Below, in pieces: positions 1 through 10,475 of a stretch of DNA of 64,000 nucleotides. Location of the stretch: NCBI GenBank assembly GCA_030696695.1, contig JAUYRP010000034.1, positions 248,001 through 312,000 on the forward strand, written 5' to 3'. This DNA comes from Methylophilus sp. (lineage in GTDB: Bacteria; Pseudomonadota; Gammaproteobacteria; Burkholderiales; Methylophilaceae). The position numbers and the translations under genes were made by a program. Numbering within the stretch: position 1 is the stretch's first letter; every line of letters begins with the position of its first letter. The notes under the pieces are model-generated. The model was given only the letters and a program-made list of their open reading frames with translations. It did no database searches and was not told the DNA's origin.

Positions 1-367
1 CCTGAAGCAATGTGCGCAGATGCGCATTTTCGAGTTCTATCGTCTGCAAACGTTGCAACAGGACTTTGTGTTGCACAGCTTCTTGTTTGAGGGCTTGGTT
101 TTCATCCAGCAGTCGACCATGGGCGGTGAAATAGTGTCGGATATTCATGCCCCAGTCGCTAGGCGCTTGGGCAATCAATTCTAGCGGGTGGAGTGCAGCA
201 ATGAAGGTTTGACGAAATTGTGCGAGGTAGTTTAATCGCGAATCGACCGCCATCAAGACGATCGACAACGCGCAGAAGAACATCATGCGCGAAAAAGGGC
301 TGGGTCCACGAACAAAAAAAGCTGGGGATTCTTGCGGCTCTAGTTTTTGGTGTACACCCTTAAGCAT
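1..367 (-). CDS. mreC: Rod shape-determining protein MreC (N-terminal part, cut by window edge)
   Basis: MreC is the periplasmic scaffold of the elongasome, linking MreB filaments to cell-wall synthases. Reading the minus strand from the ATG at 367 gives an open frame to the window edge. It starts MLKGVHQKLEPQ and contains FFVRGPSPFSR, the motif typical of MreC N-termini. A single membrane segment follows (MMFFCALSIVLMAVDS), and then a heptad-rich region with NQALKQEAVQHK and LQTIELENAHLR, the coiled coil that precedes the beta domains. The gene lies 50 bp downstream of mreB on the same strand, the usual mreBC order. The C-terminal beta-barrel domains lie outside the window. Confidence 0.9.
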   Translation of the reverse strand, partial: MLKGVHQKLEPQESPAFFVRGPSPFSRMMFFCALSIVLMAVDSRLNYLAQFRQTFIAALHPLELIAQAPSDWGMNIRHYFTAHGRLLDENQALKQEAVQHKVLLQRLQTIELENAHLRTLLQ

Positions 368-417
368 GCCAGCACATGAATAAATTGAGTTGAGGAATCA
401 ATAGCACAGTTAAGCCG

Positions 418-1464
<1,047 letters not shown>

Positions 1465-1608
1465 TTATCCCGATATTGACGAATGTGATTCACATTTAAT
1501 CGTTTTGCACTTATAAGGTGTGAATTGAAACAAGGTATAATAGCTTAAATCACATCTAAATTTAAGATGTAATTGCAGATTGTTACAAACAAACGATAGA
1601 AAAACCGT

Positions 1609-1896
1609 ATGGCACTCAACATAGAAGATATCAAGCGAATTGCGCATTTAGCCCGCATTGAAATTAACGAACAGGAAGCGGCTTCCACGCTCACAAAACT
1701 CTCCGGTATACTTGGCTTAATCGAGCAAATGCAAGCCGTGAATACCGAGGGTATTGTCCCCATGTCGCATTCTCAAGATTTAGCGCAACGCTTGCGCGAG
1801 GATGTAGTGACGGAAGTCAATCAACGCGAGACTTTCCAAGCCATCGCCCCCATGACCGAACATGGGTTATATCTCGTGCCTAAAGTCATCGAATAA
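1609..1896 (+). CDS. gatC: Aspartyl/glutamyl-tRNA amidotransferase subunit C
   Basis: Small subunit of the GatCAB amidotransferase, which converts misacylated Glu-tRNA(Gln) and Asp-tRNA(Asn) into Gln-tRNA(Gln) and Asn-tRNA(Asn) in the cytoplasm. The 95 residues include the family features [13 protein letters not shown] near the start and a C-terminal [20 protein letters not shown]. It is the first gene of gatCAB, 12 bp before gatA. A TATAAT hexamer at 1536-1541 is a plausible -10 box, but no convincing -35 sits at 16-18 bp. Confidence 0.95.
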   Translation: MALNIEDIKRIAHLARIEINEQEAASTLTKLSGILGLIEQMQAVNTEGIVPMSHSQDLAQRLREDVVTEVNQRETFQAIAPMTEHGLYLVPKVIE

Positions 1897-1908
1897 TAGT
1901 TTACATAT

Positions 1909-3408
1909 ATGATCAACAGTAGCTTAATTAACTCTAGCTTGACCCAGCTTAGCCATATGCTGGCAAGCAAACAAATCTCCAGTGTGGAAATGACACAAAG
2001 TTTCCTTGCGCGTATTCAACAATACAACCCCACCATCAACGCCTACATTGCGCTGGATGAAGAAAAAACCATGGCACAGGCTGCTGCTGCTGATGCAAGA
2101 ATTGCTGCAGGAAATGCCGAGCCTCTGACAGGGATTCCGTTTGCGCAAAAAGATATCTTTTGTGCCAAAGGTTGGAAAACCACGTGTGGCTCTAAAATGT
2201 TGGCGAACTTTGTAGCACCCTACGATGCGCACGTGATTAGCCAATTTGATGCCGCTGGTGCTGTGAATTTGGGCAAAACCAATATGGATGAATTCGCCAT
2301 GGGCTCATCCAACGAAACCAGTTATTTTGGTGGCGTGAAAAATCCTTGGGATTTTGACCGCGTACCTGGCGGCAGTTCTGGTGGTTCAGCAGCTGCTGTT
2401 GCGGCAAGGCTGTGTGCGGCGGCGACTGGCACAGATACAGGTGGTTCCATTCGTCAACCTGCTAGCTTGTGTGGATTTACTGGTTTAAAACCCACCTATG
2501 GCTTGGTGTCACGTTACGGCATGATTGCGTTTGCATCCAGCTTAGACCAAGCTGGACCGATGGCAAAAAGTGCTGAAGATTGTGCGCTGATGATGAACGT
2601 AATGGCAGGCTTTGATGCCCGTGATTCCACCAGCCTAGACCGCCCAAAAGAAGACTACACGCGCGGTTTAAATGCATTGTCTGGCGATCAGCCACTCAAA
2701 GGTTTACGGATTGGCTTGCCTAAAGAGTATTTTGCTGAGGGCTTGGATGCCAATGTGGCTAAAGTGGTGCAGGACGCCATCGCCGAATATCGCAAATTGG
2801 GCGCAGAAACCGTGGATATTTCACTGCCGAATAGTCAGTTGTCGATTCCTGTCTATTACGTGTTAGCCCCTGCTGAGGCCAGTTCAAACCTATCTCGTTA
2901 TGATGGCGTACGCTATGGCCATCGTGCCGCCGAGTATGACGACTTGATGGACATGTACATGAAAAGCCGTGCCGAAGGCTTTGGCGCTGAAGTCAAACGC
3001 CGTATTTTGATTGGCACCTATGTATTGAGTGCAGGCTATTATGATGCTTACTACCTCAAAGCACAGCAAATTCGCAGACTGATCGCACAAGACTTCACGG
3101 AAGCGTTTAAGCAATGCGACATCATTATGGGCCCCACCGCACCATCGACCGCATTCAAAGCAGGCGAAAAAGCTGATGATCCAGTGGCCATGTATCTGCA
3201 GGACGTCTATACCATTGCCACCAATTTGGCTGGCTTGCCGGGTATGAGTATTCCTGCTGGTTTCGCTGCTAACAGTGGTGACAAAACATTGCCTGTAGGC
3301 TTGCAAATTATTGGTAATTACTTTGACGAGGCGCGCATGTTGGATGTGGCGCATGCTTATCAATTAACGACGGATTGGCATACACAAATGCCAGCAGGGT
3401 TGGAGTAA
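1909..3408 (+). CDS. gatA: Glutamyl-tRNA(Gln) amidotransferase subunit A
   Basis: Amidase-signature subunit that hydrolyses glutamine and supplies ammonia to GatB. The 499-residue protein shows the Ser-cisSer-Lys triad: Lys81 in [11 protein letters not shown], Ser156 in the glycine/serine loop [14 protein letters not shown] and the nucleophile Ser180 in [16 protein letters not shown]. The N-terminus carries a short self-duplication ([10 protein letters not shown]), about five residues of possible start ambiguity. gatB begins 3 bp after the stop, so the two are probably translationally coupled. Confidence 0.96.
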   Translation: MINSSLINSSLTQLSHMLASKQISSVEMTQSFLARIQQYNPTINAYIALDEEKTMAQAAAADARIAAGNAEPLTGIPFAQKDIFCAKGWKTTCGSKMLANFVAPYDAHVISQFDAAGAVNLGKTNMDEFAMGSSNETSYFGGVKNPWDFDRVPGGSSGGSAAAVAARLCAAATGTDTGGSIRQPASLCGFTGLKPTYGLVSRYGMIAFASSLDQAGPMAKSAEDCALMMNVMAGFDARDSTSLDRPKEDYTRGLNALSGDQPLKGLRIGLPKEYFAEGLDANVAKVVQDAIAEYRKLGAETVDISLPNSQLSIPVYYVLAPAEASSNLSRYDGVRYGHRAAEYDDLMDMYMKSRAEGFGAEVKRRILIGTYVLSAGYYDAYYLKAQQIRRLIAQDFTEAFKQCDIIMGPTAPSTAFKAGEKADDPVAMYLQDVYTIATNLAGLPGMSIPAGFAANSGDKTLPVGLQIIGNYFDEARMLDVAHAYQLTTDWHTQMPAGLE

Positions 3409-3411
3409 CAC

Positions 3412-4857
3412 ATGGAATGGGAAGTCGTGATTGGGTTAGAAACCCACACCCAATTAAAAACAAATACTAAGATTTTTAGTGGTGCGTCTACTACTTATGG
3501 CGCAGAGCCAAACACACAAGCGTGTGAGGTTAGCATTGCCTTGCCCGGTGTGCTACCGGTGCTCAACAAACAAGCGGTGGAATGTGCGATTCAATTCGGT
3601 CTAGCGATTGATGCCGAGATTGCACCACGTTCTGTGTTTGCTCGTAAAAATTACTTTTATCCTGATTTACCCAAAGGTTATCAAATCAGCCAGTACGAGT
3701 TGCCAGTGGTGGGTAAAGGCAAGCTGACCATACAAGTACCCGCAGGCAAACACAGCGAAGCTTACGAAAAAACCATCCATATCACCCGTGCGCATTTGGA
3801 AGAAGATGCAGGAAAATCTGTGCATGGTGCAGTTGAGGGCATGTCTGGCATCGACTTAAATCGTGCTGGTACACCTTTGCTAGAAATTGTGACTGAGCCA
3901 GACATGCGGAGCGCAGCTGAAGCCGTGGCCTATGCAAAAAAATTACATGAACTGGTGCAGTGGATTGGCATTTGTGATGGCAACATGCAGGAAGGTAGCT
4001 TCCGTTGCGATGTGAATGTGTCAGTGCGCCCCAAAGGTACCGAAAAGTTAGGTACGCGCCGCGAAATTAAAAACCTCAACTCATTCAAGTTTATGCAGCA
4101 AGCCATTGAGTATGAAACGCAATGGCAAATCGATACGCTTGAAGATGGCGGCAAGATACAACAAGCCACAGTGTTGTTTAACCCAGATACTGGCGAAACG
4201 CGTGCCATGCGCTCGAAGGAAGAAGCAAACGATTATCGCTACTTCCCTGATCCTGATTTGTTGCCGTTGATTGTCACAGAAGAGGACAAAGCCCGGGTTA
4301 AAGCAACCATGCCAGAATTGCCAGAGGCGATGAAAGCTAGATTTGAAGCGGACTATGGTCTAAGCGCTTACGATGCTGCTGCGTTGACTGCCAGCCGTGA
4401 CATGGCAGATTATTTTGTTGCTGCCGTGCAAGCCGGTGCAGAAGCCAAGCCTGCAGCGAACTGGGTAATGGGCACACTCTCAGCAAAATTAAATGCAGAA
4501 GAAAAAGCGATTGCAGATTCGCCAGTCTCAGCACAGCAATTAGCGCAACTACTCAAACGTATTCAAGACAATACGATTTCCAACAACGCGGCTAAGCAGG
4601 TATTTGAAGCATTGTGGCTGGCCGAAGGTGAGGTAGACGAGATCATTGCATCCAAAGGCCTTAAGCAAGAGTCTGACAGTGGTGCGATAGAAGCGATTAT
4701 CGATGGGGTTTTGGCAGCAAATCCAGCCATGGTGGAAGAATTTAAAGCAGGAAAAGAAAAAGCTTTTAACGCTTTGGTGGGTCAAGCCATGAAAGCGTCT
4801 AAAGGTAAGGCAAACCCCGCACAAGTGAATGAGATTTTGAAGAAGAAATTAACCTAA
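3412..4857 (+). CDS. gatB: Aspartyl/glutamyl-tRNA amidotransferase subunit B
   Basis: Kinase and tRNA-binding subunit of GatCAB; it phosphorylates the misacylated carboxylate and accepts ammonia from GatA. The 481 residues begin [17 protein letters not shown], the GatB signature (VIGLExHxQL). They continue with [20 protein letters not shown] and the C-terminal helical YqeY-like tail ending [20 protein letters not shown]. It is the last gene of the operon and converges on the DUF4124 gene with a 25-bp gap; I see no strong terminator there. Confidence 0.97.
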   Translation: MEWEVVIGLETHTQLKTNTKIFSGASTTYGAEPNTQACEVSIALPGVLPVLNKQAVECAIQFGLAIDAEIAPRSVFARKNYFYPDLPKGYQISQYELPVVGKGKLTIQVPAGKHSEAYEKTIHITRAHLEEDAGKSVHGAVEGMSGIDLNRAGTPLLEIVTEPDMRSAAEAVAYAKKLHELVQWIGICDGNMQEGSFRCDVNVSVRPKGTEKLGTRREIKNLNSFKFMQQAIEYETQWQIDTLEDGGKIQQATVLFNPDTGETRAMRSKEEANDYRYFPDPDLLPLIVTEEDKARVKATMPELPEAMKARFEADYGLSAYDAAALTASRDMADYFVAAVQAGAEAKPAANWVMGTLSAKLNAEEKAIADSPVSAQQLAQLLKRIQDNTISNNAAKQVFEALWLAEGEVDEIIASKGLKQESDSGAIEAIIDGVLAANPAMVEEFKAGKEKAFNALVGQAMKASKGKANPAQVNEILKKKLT

Positions 4858-4882
4858 ACGATTAGGTGGTCCTCTAGGGACA

Positions 4883-5515
4883 TTAATTTTGTTTAGGTGG
4901 TTTGATGGCGTTTTTGATGCTGTTGGGCGTATAGCCTTGCGCTTTAAGTTCTAGATAGCGTTGTTTGTCGTCGTCGTAACGCTGACGTAATTTCTCTATA
5001 TCTTGTTTTTTTGCCAAAATTTGACGGTCGGTCTCATTGATCTCATTTAGATTTTTCTGTTTTTCCTCGACCAGCAATTTGGGTATGGCTTGCTTGTTTT
5101 TGGTCAACGTGTCTATTTTGCTTTGGTTCTTTTGTTGGGTTTCTTGAAGATTGCTGCGCATTTGTTGCAGATTGGCTAACGAAAATTCATCAATTTTGGT
5201 GTTGCGATCACGTGCAATATCTATCTCATCAGCATTGCTATAAGATGCAAGTAAGGCTGCATCCTGCCTTGATTGCTGAGAAGCTAGCGCTTCTGCTTGC
5301 TGATTTATTTGAGGTGGTTGGATTTTTTTGATGGTCATGCCATCTTTGTTGAGCACGCTGGAGCGATCGGTGTCGGTGGGCATTGGCGCTTTGTCGCCAT
5401 AGTGCGTAATGCCGTCTTTATCCACCCATTTCACAATAGGCTTACCATCTGCATGGCTGTAGGTGGTGCTACTTAAAAGTGCGATACAACATACAACAGC
5501 TTTAATTATTTTCAT
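4883..5515 (-). CDS. Secreted DUF4124-type protein with coiled-coil tail
   Basis: Protein of unknown function. The ATG at 5515 gives MKIIKAVVCCIALLSSTTYSHA, a clear Sec signal peptide, so export to the periplasm is expected. The next segment, KPIVKWVDKDGITHYGDKAP, matches the DUF4124 pattern (K-W-x-D-x-x-G-x-x-H-Y-x-D). Residues from about 80 onward are rich in Gln, Lys and Glu with heptad-like spacing (LQQMRSNLQETQQKNQ, DIEKLRQRYDDDKQRY), probably a long coiled coil. It lies 14 bp downstream of pyrE on the same strand, a likely pyrE-DUF4124 transcript. A TTG three codons upstream (5524) is an alternative start. Confidence 0.7.
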   Translation of the reverse strand: MKIIKAVVCCIALLSSTTYSHADGKPIVKWVDKDGITHYGDKAPMPTDTDRSSVLNKDGMTIKKIQPPQINQQAEALASQQSRQDAALLASYSNADEIDIARDRNTKIDEFSLANLQQMRSNLQETQQKNQSKIDTLTKNKQAIPKLLVEEKQKNLNEINETDRQILAKKQDIEKLRQRYDDDKQRYLELKAQGYTPNSIKNAIKPPKQN

Positions 5516-5529
5516 GGTCGCCAAAGTAT

Positions 5530-6168
5530 TTAGACACAGTATTGTTGTCGATAGTGATCGACCTTATGCAAATACTGTGCCAAATCATGACTGTTTTCAA
5601 TATATTTGAGTAAATCCGAGAGCTTGGCGATGCTAGAAACAGGAATATTGTTGTTTTTTTCAACTTCTTGTACAGCAGATAACTCAGTCAGGCCTTTTTC
5701 TTGGCGGTCTAATGCAATACTCACGCCACAGGGTGTTGCGTGTTGTGATTCAATAAGCGTTACCGACTCGCGAATGGAAGTGCCCGCTGAAATCACATCA
5801 TCAATAATCAGTACGTTGCCTTGAATTGGAGAGCCCACTAAGGTGCCGCCTTCGCCATGGTCTTTCGCCTCTTTACGGTTGTAGGCATACGGATAGTTTT
5901 TGCCCTCACGTGCAAAAGCGATACTGATGGCGGCGACCAACGGAATACCCTTATAGGCAGGCCCAAACAACATGTCGAATTGAATGCCAGAAGCTTGGAT
6001 GCTTTTGGCGTAAAATTCGCCAAGTTTTAATAAACTTTCGCCATCGTTAAATAATCCCGCGTTAAAAAAATAAGGGCTTAGACGCCCCGCTTTGGTTTTA
6101 AACTCACCAAATCTCAACACCTGTTTTTTAACAGAAAACGCGATAAACTCTTGGCTAAAATCATTCAT
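5530..6168 (-). CDS. pyrE: Orotate phosphoribosyltransferase
   Basis: Transfers ribose-5-phosphate from PRPP to orotate, giving OMP in pyrimidine synthesis. The 212-residue protein has the PRPP-binding motif VLIIDDVISAGTS at about residues 119-131. It also has the PyrE loop YNRKEAKDHGEGGTLVG, which carries the catalytic Lys. I take the ATG at 6168 (MNDFSQEF) as the start, because the frame upstream of it opens only with a non-standard codon. It is divergent from the exonuclease III gene with only 23 bp between the starts, so the two promoters must overlap coding sequence or each other. Confidence 0.95.
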   Translation of the reverse strand: MNDFSQEFIAFSVKKQVLRFGEFKTKAGRLSPYFFNAGLFNDGESLLKLGEFYAKSIQASGIQFDMLFGPAYKGIPLVAAISIAFAREGKNYPYAYNRKEAKDHGEGGTLVGSPIQGNVLIIDDVISAGTSIRESVTLIESQHATPCGVSIALDRQEKGLTELSAVQEVEKNNNIPVSSIAKLSDLLKYIENSHDLAQYLHKVDHYRQQYCV

Positions 6169-6191
6169 TGGAATCAAAAAGAAAGTAAATA

Positions 6192-6965
6192 ATGCGCATT
6201 ATAACGTTGAATTTAAATGGAATACGCTCCGCGGCAAATAAAGGGTTTTATCCATGGTTGCAGCAAATGCAGCCAGATATTCTTTGCATGCAAGAGATCA
6301 AAGCACAAGCCACTGACATGACAGCAGAGATGCTCGCACCTGAGGGTTATCACGGGTATTTTCACTACGCAGATAAAAAGGGCTACAGCGGTGTAGGTAT
6401 CTACAGCAAGCAAAAACCTGATGCAGTAATTGAGGGCTTGGGGATTGCCGATATAGATGCTGAAGGCCGATATTTAGAGTGCCGTTTTGGTCACTTATGT
6501 GTCATTTCTTTGTACCTGCCAAGTGGCTCTAGTGGCGAAGAACGGCAACAATTCAAGTTTAGCGTAATGGCACGCTTCATGCTTCATCTAGAACAGCTGA
6601 TCAAGTGTGGTTATGAAGTAGTGATTTGCGGCGATTGGAATATTGCGCACCAAGAAATTGATTTAAGGAATTACAAAGGCAACAAGAAAAATTCTGGGTT
6701 TTTGCCAGAAGAACGTGCATGGATGACGGACTTGTTTAGTCGTGTTGGTTGGGTGGATGTGTATCGACGTTTGCATCCAAATACCACAGATGAATGCTAT
6801 ACCTGGTGGAGTAATCGCGGCCAGGCTTGGGCAAAGAATGTAGGTTGGCGTATTGATTACCAAATTGCTACGCCAGCATTTGCAGAAAAAGCCACACAAG
6901 CCAGTATTTACAAGACAGCACGCTTTAGTGACCATGCGCCACTGATCATTGATTACCGATGTTAG
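6192..6965 (+). CDS. xth: Exodeoxyribonuclease III / AP endonuclease
   Basis: ExoIII-family enzyme of base-excision repair that incises abasic sites and has 3'-5' exonuclease activity. The 257 residues start MRIITLNLNGIRSAANKGF, with the metal-ligand Asn in LNLNGIR. They continue with DILCMQEIKAQ (catalytic Glu), CGDWNIAHQEIDL (Asp/Asn pair), NKKNSGFLPEER and the terminal SDHAPLIIDY with the catalytic Asp-His. It is tightly divergent from pyrE. Confidence 0.95.
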   Translation: MRIITLNLNGIRSAANKGFYPWLQQMQPDILCMQEIKAQATDMTAEMLAPEGYHGYFHYADKKGYSGVGIYSKQKPDAVIEGLGIADIDAEGRYLECRFGHLCVISLYLPSGSSGEERQQFKFSVMARFMLHLEQLIKCGYEVVICGDWNIAHQEIDLRNYKGNKKNSGFLPEERAWMTDLFSRVGWVDVYRRLHPNTTDECYTWWSNRGQAWAKNVGWRIDYQIATPAFAEKATQASIYKTARFSDHAPLIIDYRC

Positions 6966-6994
6966 CTTAGGCTAAACGATAGAAAGGAGATGTG

Positions 6995-7828
6995 ATGTTA
7001 GAAGTGTTATTGAAATTTTTAGCCATTCTCATCATGCTCACCTTGTCTCCCTTTGCATTGGGCATTGCCTATGCAGAAGGCGATTCACTTACACGCAATA
7101 TCAGTGCGTTCTACTCAGATATTGATATGCAAATGAGTTTAGCCACCAAGCAAAATGCAACGGCCTGTGTGGACCAAGAATGTCTTGAGCGCAAAGCATT
7201 TGACGAACGGGTACACACGTTAGGGGCTAAGTTGGTCACTGCGGCTTATGCTGTTTATCCAGAATTACAAAAGAGAACGCCTAGCTTTCATTTTGATATT
7301 GTAGACAAAGTGAATGCCGCGACTGCGTCTACTGCCAATGGACGTATTATTGTGTTTAGGGGCTTGCAACAATTAGCCCTTGGAGATGAAGCGTTAAGTT
7401 ACGTGTTGGCGCGTGAAATGGGGCATGTGATTGGTCAGCACCATACGCAGAACATCACCACCAAACTGATGATTTCTGCAATCGCCAGCATCATTTTCCC
7501 TGCGTTAGCTATTGTCAGCGCCTCATCTACTGCGGCACAAGCGTCTACTGCCACGTCTTTAATTACTAGCGCAGCCTCTTCAGTCACTAGTTTTGTCGGG
7601 TCAGAAGTGGCGATCAAAAAAGCGAAGCCTAACCAATTGGCACAATCCGATAATATCGCTTTAAATCTCATGCTCTACCAAGCTTACGATATACAGATGG
7701 TGCTGGAAGACATCCCAGTGGATGATGCTTCAGATACCGCTTGGCTAAACGATTTACAATTAAGCGCAGTGAATCTAGAGAGTGCTATGCATGAGCAGAC
7801 CATGGATTTAGCAGCAGCGCCCATTTAG
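6995..7828 (+). CDS. M48-like metallopeptidase homologue with altered zinc motif
   Basis: The N-terminal hydrophobic segment (residues 5-26, ending GIAYAE) is a signal peptide or anchor. The middle resembles the M48/Ste24 peptidase core: TANGRIIVFRGLQQLAL, then DEALSYVLAREMGHVIGQHH. At the HExxH site the sequence reads R-E-M-G-H (residues 140-144), so the first zinc-binding His is Arg. The later M48 region that normally supplies the third (Glu) ligand is recognisable only as an alanine/serine-rich membrane-like segment followed by AIKKAKPNQLAQSDNIALNL. Peptidase activity is therefore doubtful. The ATG at 6995 has AGGAGA upstream. The stop overlaps the stop of the convergent DUF1223 gene by two bases. 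Confidence 0.6.
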   Translation: MLEVLLKFLAILIMLTLSPFALGIAYAEGDSLTRNISAFYSDIDMQMSLATKQNATACVDQECLERKAFDERVHTLGAKLVTAAYAVYPELQKRTPSFHFDIVDKVNAATASTANGRIIVFRGLQQLALGDEALSYVLAREMGHVIGQHHTQNITTKLMISAIASIIFPALAIVSASSTAAQASTATSLITSAASSVTSFVGSEVAIKKAKPNQLAQSDNIALNLMLYQAYDIQMVLEDIPVDDASDTAWLNDLQLSAVNLESAMHEQTMDLAAAPI

Positions 7829-8598
7829 GGACTACAAAATTTCAACGCCAGACTTTGGAATATTTCACCTGTTTGGCTGTTTTGCACAAATATCACAGCC
7901 CCACCATCGCGTTGTTGCCAAGCCTTGTTCAAAGTAAATTGCTTGTTGAATTCTAGTTGTTTATTCATTTGGTAAGCGCCAAAAAAATCTCGTACCACAT
8001 AGTCATGCTTTAATTCTTTGCCATTATTTTCACCTGCGTTGATCTTGCTCACCAGTGTGTTTTCATACAGGGCTATAAAAATATCGGATTGTTTGGCAAC
8101 GTCATTCTCTTGTGCACTGGCAATAGCATGCAATGAAATATCACCATTGCTGAGTGGAACAAAATCTAATTGAAGCTGTGCGCGAGCCAACTGCTGTTTG
8201 GATTTTTCTACCGCTTGGCGTAATCGGCTGTTATCCCAACCTTTAAAGTCTTTACCATTCAGCACAAACTGAGGCGTATACACAAATCCTGCAGCGTTAA
8301 AACCTGCCAATTTGCGCTGGCGATTGCTGTAATCTGCTTTGGAAAATCTATCCTGCCAGCCTATGTAGTTCCAGTAGTCGACATGAAATGCCAGAGGTAT
8401 GACTTTGATGGACTCTGTGTTCAATGCGCTCAACCACTTATCTGCAGGTGGGCAACTACTACAGCCTTCAGAAGTGTAAAGCTCTAGTAAAGGAACGATG
8501 TGTGTGCCACTTTTGGCTGTGCACTCTGCGGCGTAGGTTTGACCAATGTTGGAGAGTAATAAAGGAAGTGCAACGCTGTACACATGAATAAGGCGCAT
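7825..8598 (-). CDS. DUF1223 family secreted thioredoxin-fold protein
   Basis: Family of unknown function with a thioredoxin-like fold. The ATG at 8598 is preceded by AGGAG at good spacing and gives a signal peptide (MRLIHVYSVALPLLLSNIGQ, then TYAAE); longer frames upstream would overlap the transporter gene and are not supported. The CxxC-like motif GCSSCPPADKW (Cys46, Cys49) sits after a beta strand (VVPLLELYTSEG-like), as expected for DUF1223. FHVDYWNYIGWQDRFSKADY is a second conserved family stretch. A redox or stress role is likely, with the substrate unknown. It follows the AmpG-like gene on the same strand. Confidence 0.75.
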   Translation of the reverse strand: MRLIHVYSVALPLLLSNIGQTYAAECTAKSGTHIVPLLELYTSEGCSSCPPADKWLSALNTESIKVIPLAFHVDYWNYIGWQDRFSKADYSNRQRKLAGFNAAGFVYTPQFVLNGKDFKGWDNSRLRQAVEKSKQQLARAQLQLDFVPLSNGDISLHAIASAQENDVAKQSDIFIALYENTLVSKINAGENNGKELKHDYVVRDFFGAYQMNKQLEFNKQFTLNKAWQQRDGGAVIFVQNSQTGEIFQSLALKFCSP

Positions 8599-8648
8599 GC
8601 TGTTTCTCCTGACTAAAGTAATCATTAGTCGGAGGCCGTGACTTAAAC

Positions 8649-9893
8649 TTACAATGGTGCTTCGTTTTCCTTTAAGCTGTTCCAAGGGGCGATTTTGTAC
8701 AGCAGCAGCATGCCAGGGATGGCAAGTAAAAAACAGGCGATGTAAAAATTAAACCAGCCTAAGTGTTCCACCATAAAGCCAGTACCAGCATTGGCCACTG
8801 TTCTGGGCACCGCGGCTAAGCTAGTGAATAACGCAAACTGCGTCGCCGTATACAAAGGATTGGTAGTGAGCGCGATATAGGCAACAAAAGCGGCTGTACC
8901 AAGGCCTACGCCAAACGCTTCAAAACCTATGACCAAAGCCAGCACGACCACATCGTGCCCAACCACTGCCAGCCAAGCAAACCCCAAAATAGCCACCATT
9001 TGCACGATACCAAACAACCATAATGAGCGGTTAATGCCGAGTTGTATCATCCAAATGCCGCCTAAAATACCACCCGCCACACTTGACCAAAGGCCAGCAT
9101 TTTTGGCGACTAGACCAATTTCTGTTTTACTGAATCCCATGTCTAAATAAAACGGCGTAGCCAGTGCTGTCGCCATACTATCGCCTAATTTATACAGAAA
9201 AATAAAAGCCAGTATTGTGAGCGCAGCACGCACACCATTGCGTGCGATAAATTCATGGAACGGCTCCACAACCGCTTGTCTCAAAGTTTTTGGCGTGCCA
9301 TATTTCAGTGGTGGTTCTTTCACCACGATGGTCATGATGAGGCCAGGCAACATAAATAAAGCAGTGATTAAAAATACGCTATGCCAAGGCAAGTGGTCCG
9401 CCAATATCAATGAAATCGAACCTGGGACCAAGCCTGCAATTTTGTAGGCATTCACGTGAATGACATTGCCTAAGCCTAACTCGATATCAGGCAGTATTTC
9501 ACGGCGATAAGCGTCGAGTACGATGTCTTGGCTGGCACTAAAAAAAGCCACTACGGCCGCTAAATAAGCCACCGTCCAAATGTCTAGTTGCGCATGTAGA
9601 TATCCAAATGCTGGAATGCTGAAGAGTAACGCTAATTGGGTGATCAACAACCAACCACGTCTACGTCCCAAAGGCGGTGAGAAGCGGTCAAATAATGGTG
9701 CCCAAATAAATTTCCAAGTAAAAGGTAGGCTAATTAACGAAAATAAACCAATGGCTTTTAGGTCAACGCCTTCTGAGCGTAACCATGCTGGTAAAAGGCT
9801 AATTAAGATATAGAGAGGGAGACCTGAGCTAAAGCCCGTGAATACGCAAATCAGCATGCGTCTGTTAAATAATATTTCTTTAAATTTTCCCAC
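8649..9893 (-). CDS. ampG: AmpG-like muropeptide MFS transporter
   Basis: Inner-membrane permease that imports anhydromuropeptides for wall recycling, judged by similarity to AmpG. The 414-residue, 12-helix major-facilitator protein starts near RMLICVFTGFSSGLPLYIL, the AmpG N-terminal signature (FxSGLP). LGRRRGWLLITQLAL and ASQDIVLDAYRREIL (the SxQDIxxDAYR motif) are also characteristic. The start is a GTG at 9893. Other AmpG-like carriers share these motifs, so the substrate is inferred. Confidence 0.85.
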   Translation of the reverse strand: MGKFKEILFNRRMLICVFTGFSSGLPLYILISLLPAWLRSEGVDLKAIGLFSLISLPFTWKFIWAPLFDRFSPPLGRRRGWLLITQLALLFSIPAFGYLHAQLDIWTVAYLAAVVAFFSASQDIVLDAYRREILPDIELGLGNVIHVNAYKIAGLVPGSISLILADHLPWHSVFLITALFMLPGLIMTIVVKEPPLKYGTPKTLRQAVVEPFHEFIARNGVRAALTILAFIFLYKLGDSMATALATPFYLDMGFSKTEIGLVAKNAGLWSSVAGGILGGIWMIQLGINRSLWLFGIVQMVAILGFAWLAVVGHDVVVLALVIGFEAFGVGLGTAAFVAYIALTTNPLYTATQFALFTSLAAVPRTVANAGTGFMVEHLGWFNFYIACFLLAIPGMLLLYKIAPWNSLKENEAPL

Positions 9894-10036
9894 TCAAGAC
9901 ACTCATAGATTCTTAGTTTTGAGGGAGTACATTACCATATAGATAGCTTACTAATGAGATGCAAAGGTAACTATTTTAAATTCTCTCCACAACGATTAGT
10001 GATTGATAAGATGTCCATCAACAATGAAAAGGAATG

Positions 10037-10068
10037 AAAAAAGAGCCAAACCGTTTAAAGTTTGGCTC
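10037..10068 (-). terminator. Rho-independent terminator of the xoxF-cytochrome operon
   Basis: Inverted repeat GAGCCAAAC (10043-10051) / GTTTGGCTC (10060-10068). Read on the minus strand it is followed by TTTTTT (10037-10042). It lies about 65 bp beyond the cytochrome stop codon. The rest of 9894-10133 shows nothing else recognisable. Confidence 0.85.
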
Positions 10069-10133
10069 AAGCTCGGAGATCAATCCTAGAGAAGTTTAAA
10101 ACCGTACTATATCAATACTGATGATTGTTAAAT

Positions 10134-10460
10134 CTATAGAGATAAAATCCATTGTACGATCGTCTTAATATCATCATCTTTTACTTGCGGGCTATTCGCT
10201 GGCATGGGCATGTTGCCCCACGCTCCACTACCGCCAGCTTTCACTTTTGTGATGAGCTTAGACTCAGCGCTTTTATCGCCTTTGTATTTAGCGGCGACGT
10301 CTTTATAAGAAGGGCCAAGAATTTTTTGGCTGATACCATGGCAGGCTAAGCAACCACTTTTCTGAGCCAGTACCTCTGCTGGATTGACAGCGGCATAGGC
10401 AAGGTTACATCCAAGCGCAAAACAAGCGCCTAAGATGAGTCGATTCAATAACAGATGCAT
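10134..10460 (-). CDS. Small periplasmic c-type cytochrome (c551/c552-like)
   Basis: The 108-residue precursor has a signal peptide (MHLLLNRLILGACFALGCNL, then AYA). One haem site follows, CLACH (Cys37, Cys40, His41), with an axial Met in WGNMPMPANSP near residue 84 or 86. The size and the C-terminal IKTIVQWILSL helix fit class I c551/c552 cytochromes rather than the larger XoxG/MxaG type. It sits 15 bp after xoxF with AGGGGA before the ATG, so it probably accepts electrons from the dehydrogenase; this partner role is inferred from position. A terminator follows. Confidence 0.88.
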   Translation of the reverse strand: MHLLLNRLILGACFALGCNLAYAAVNPAEVLAQKSGCLACHGISQKILGPSYKDVAAKYKGDKSAESKLITKVKAGGSGAWGNMPMPANSPQVKDDDIKTIVQWILSL

Positions 10461-10475
10461 ATTTATTCCCCTAGA

